A stretch of DNA of 64,000 nucleotides from Pteria penguin (lineage: Eukaryota; Mollusca; Bivalvia; Pterioida; Pteriidae), in assembly GCA_035048485.1 (NCBI GenBank), contig CM068583.1:26284841-26348840 (forward strand). The letters run 5' to 3'. A program made the position numbers and the translations under genes. Of the stretch, positions 63,250 through 64,000 are shown piece after piece (within the stretch, counting starts at the first letter, position 1; each line of letters opens with the position of its first letter). The notes beneath the pieces were generated by a model. That model was not told the origin of the DNA and searched no databases. It saw nothing but the letters and a program-made list of their open reading frames with translations.

Positions 63250-63840
63250 AGCTTAGAAATCATTTACCTTTATCAATATCCAGTTTACTTGACCTTTGGT
63301 ATTTTGAACCCAAATCGACAGGGATCACCCTCGTCGCATAGAGAGAGGGTCACCCTCGTTCCATGGGGAGTTCATATGTGTGATATGGTGACTCTAAGTG
63401 ATAAAAGTTACACGTAAAAGCCCGGAAATGATGTCGTTTATCAATGTTCAGTACACTGGACTTTTGACTTCAAAATCGATAGGAATCATTTTTGTGCCAT
63501 GGGGAGTCAGTATATTCATTATAGTGATTTAAGGCCGAAAGAGAGACCCATGGGAGCCCGGAAACCCTTTACCTATATCAATGCCCAGAACACTGACCTT
63601 TGACTTTTTGACTCCAAAATCAATAGGGATCACACTTAACCTTTGACCTTTGAGCCCAATATTGATAGGGATCATCCTTATTCCATGGGGAGTCTGTATG
63701 TATGGTATCTCGACTCTTTCTGAAAAGTATAACACTACAGAATCCGGAAACCATTTTGTCTACAGACGGACGAAAAGACGGACAGATGGACAACCTGATT
63801 CCAGTATACCCCAAACTTTGTTGCAGGGGCATAATAAAGT
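63250..63840. repeat. Degenerate ~115-bp tandem repeat of the 'tgacctttgac' family
   Basis: Four to five copies of 'tatcaatatccagtacactg' / 'acctttgactttttgacccc' / 'atcgatagggatcacccttg' / 'ccatggggagtctgtatgt', ending in a 'gacggacgaaaagacggaca' run and 'aactttgttgcaggggcata'. The four open frames here are repeat by-products. No gene A exon was found from 62857 to 64000. Confidence 0.85.
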
Positions 63841-64000
63841 CTTCGCTAACCTGGAGGTGAATTACAAAGTATCGCATGTATATGGCCTGCCGCGAAAATT
63901 ATCTCATGAACAAGGATTTTCTAATGTAAGCGTTTAACAGAAAATATTGGCATGTTAAAGATTTGTCGGGTCCTTTGCACATATATTAAGCTAAGATTAT

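Noticed and set aside
63529..63937. Four overlapping frames including a candidate upstream gene A exon
   Set aside because: They coincide with the degenerate 'tgacctttgac' repeat; no border has a fitting phase for the exon at 62738-62856.

Overview
This is a eukaryotic, intron-rich, AT-rich window, most likely from a bivalve mollusc. I infer that from (i) coding exons of about 18-190 bp separated by introns of hundreds to thousands of bases, (ii) dispersed repeats built of 'caaggtcacaaggtcaaa' and 'ggccataactctggc' phrases ending in (GACA)n and a G-rich tail, which are common in bivalve genomes, (iii) tRNA-headed SINEs with (AATC)n tails, and (iv) many intronic minisatellites. The species cannot be named from the sequence. 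All protein-coding genes recognised are on the minus strand, so they read from high to low coordinates.

Two inositol 1,4,5-trisphosphate receptor (IP3R/ITPR)-like channel genes lie head to tail. Gene A enters from beyond base 64000 and shows only its C-terminal, membrane-spanning part: 11 well-supported exons between 62856 and 54654 and a possible twelfth at 52934-52893. These cover the pre-membrane linker, at least five hydrophobic segments, the pore helix and last transmembrane segment, a CFIC...H...H zinc-binding linker and the start of a coiled coil. Gene B begins somewhere above 38949 and runs off the window at base 1. It has 33 exons with compatible splice phases throughout, encoding the N-terminal cytosolic part: the suppressor-like region, MIR repeats, RIH/RyR-IP3R homology repeats and the first part of the regulatory region. 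Neither gene is complete. Both look divergent: gene A has no GGGVGD selectivity filter, and gene B does not keep the TTGR inositol-phosphate loop.

Between the two genes (43009-48525) sits a complete LTR retrotransposon in minus orientation. It has 169-bp LTRs that are identical by eye, a tRNA-Leu-type primer binding site directly next to the 5' LTR, and one uninterrupted 1607-aa Gag-Pol ORF (zinc knuckle, protease, reverse transcriptase, RNase H, integrase). It appears young. It is inserted in a copy of a dispersed repeat, next to a GTAAGT donor that may belong to the first exon of gene B or of a small unknown gene. Fragments of such a small gene may lie at 41117-41202 (terminal exon with stop and AATAAA) and 41625-41744, where a 101-bp perfect foldback element with an 8-bp target duplication has inserted.

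The introns carry unusually many tandem arrays (20, 31, 38, 38-40, 39, 40, 44 and 50-bp units), several lying directly against splice sites. The 38-bp array at 22276-23976 abuts the donor of a gene B exon and repeats the donor sequence about 45 times. A full SINE with a perfect 15-bp target-site duplication (57890-58156), a 5'-truncated copy (59912-60152) and several foldback elements complete the picture. No rRNA, tRNA gene, CRISPR array or prokaryotic feature was found.
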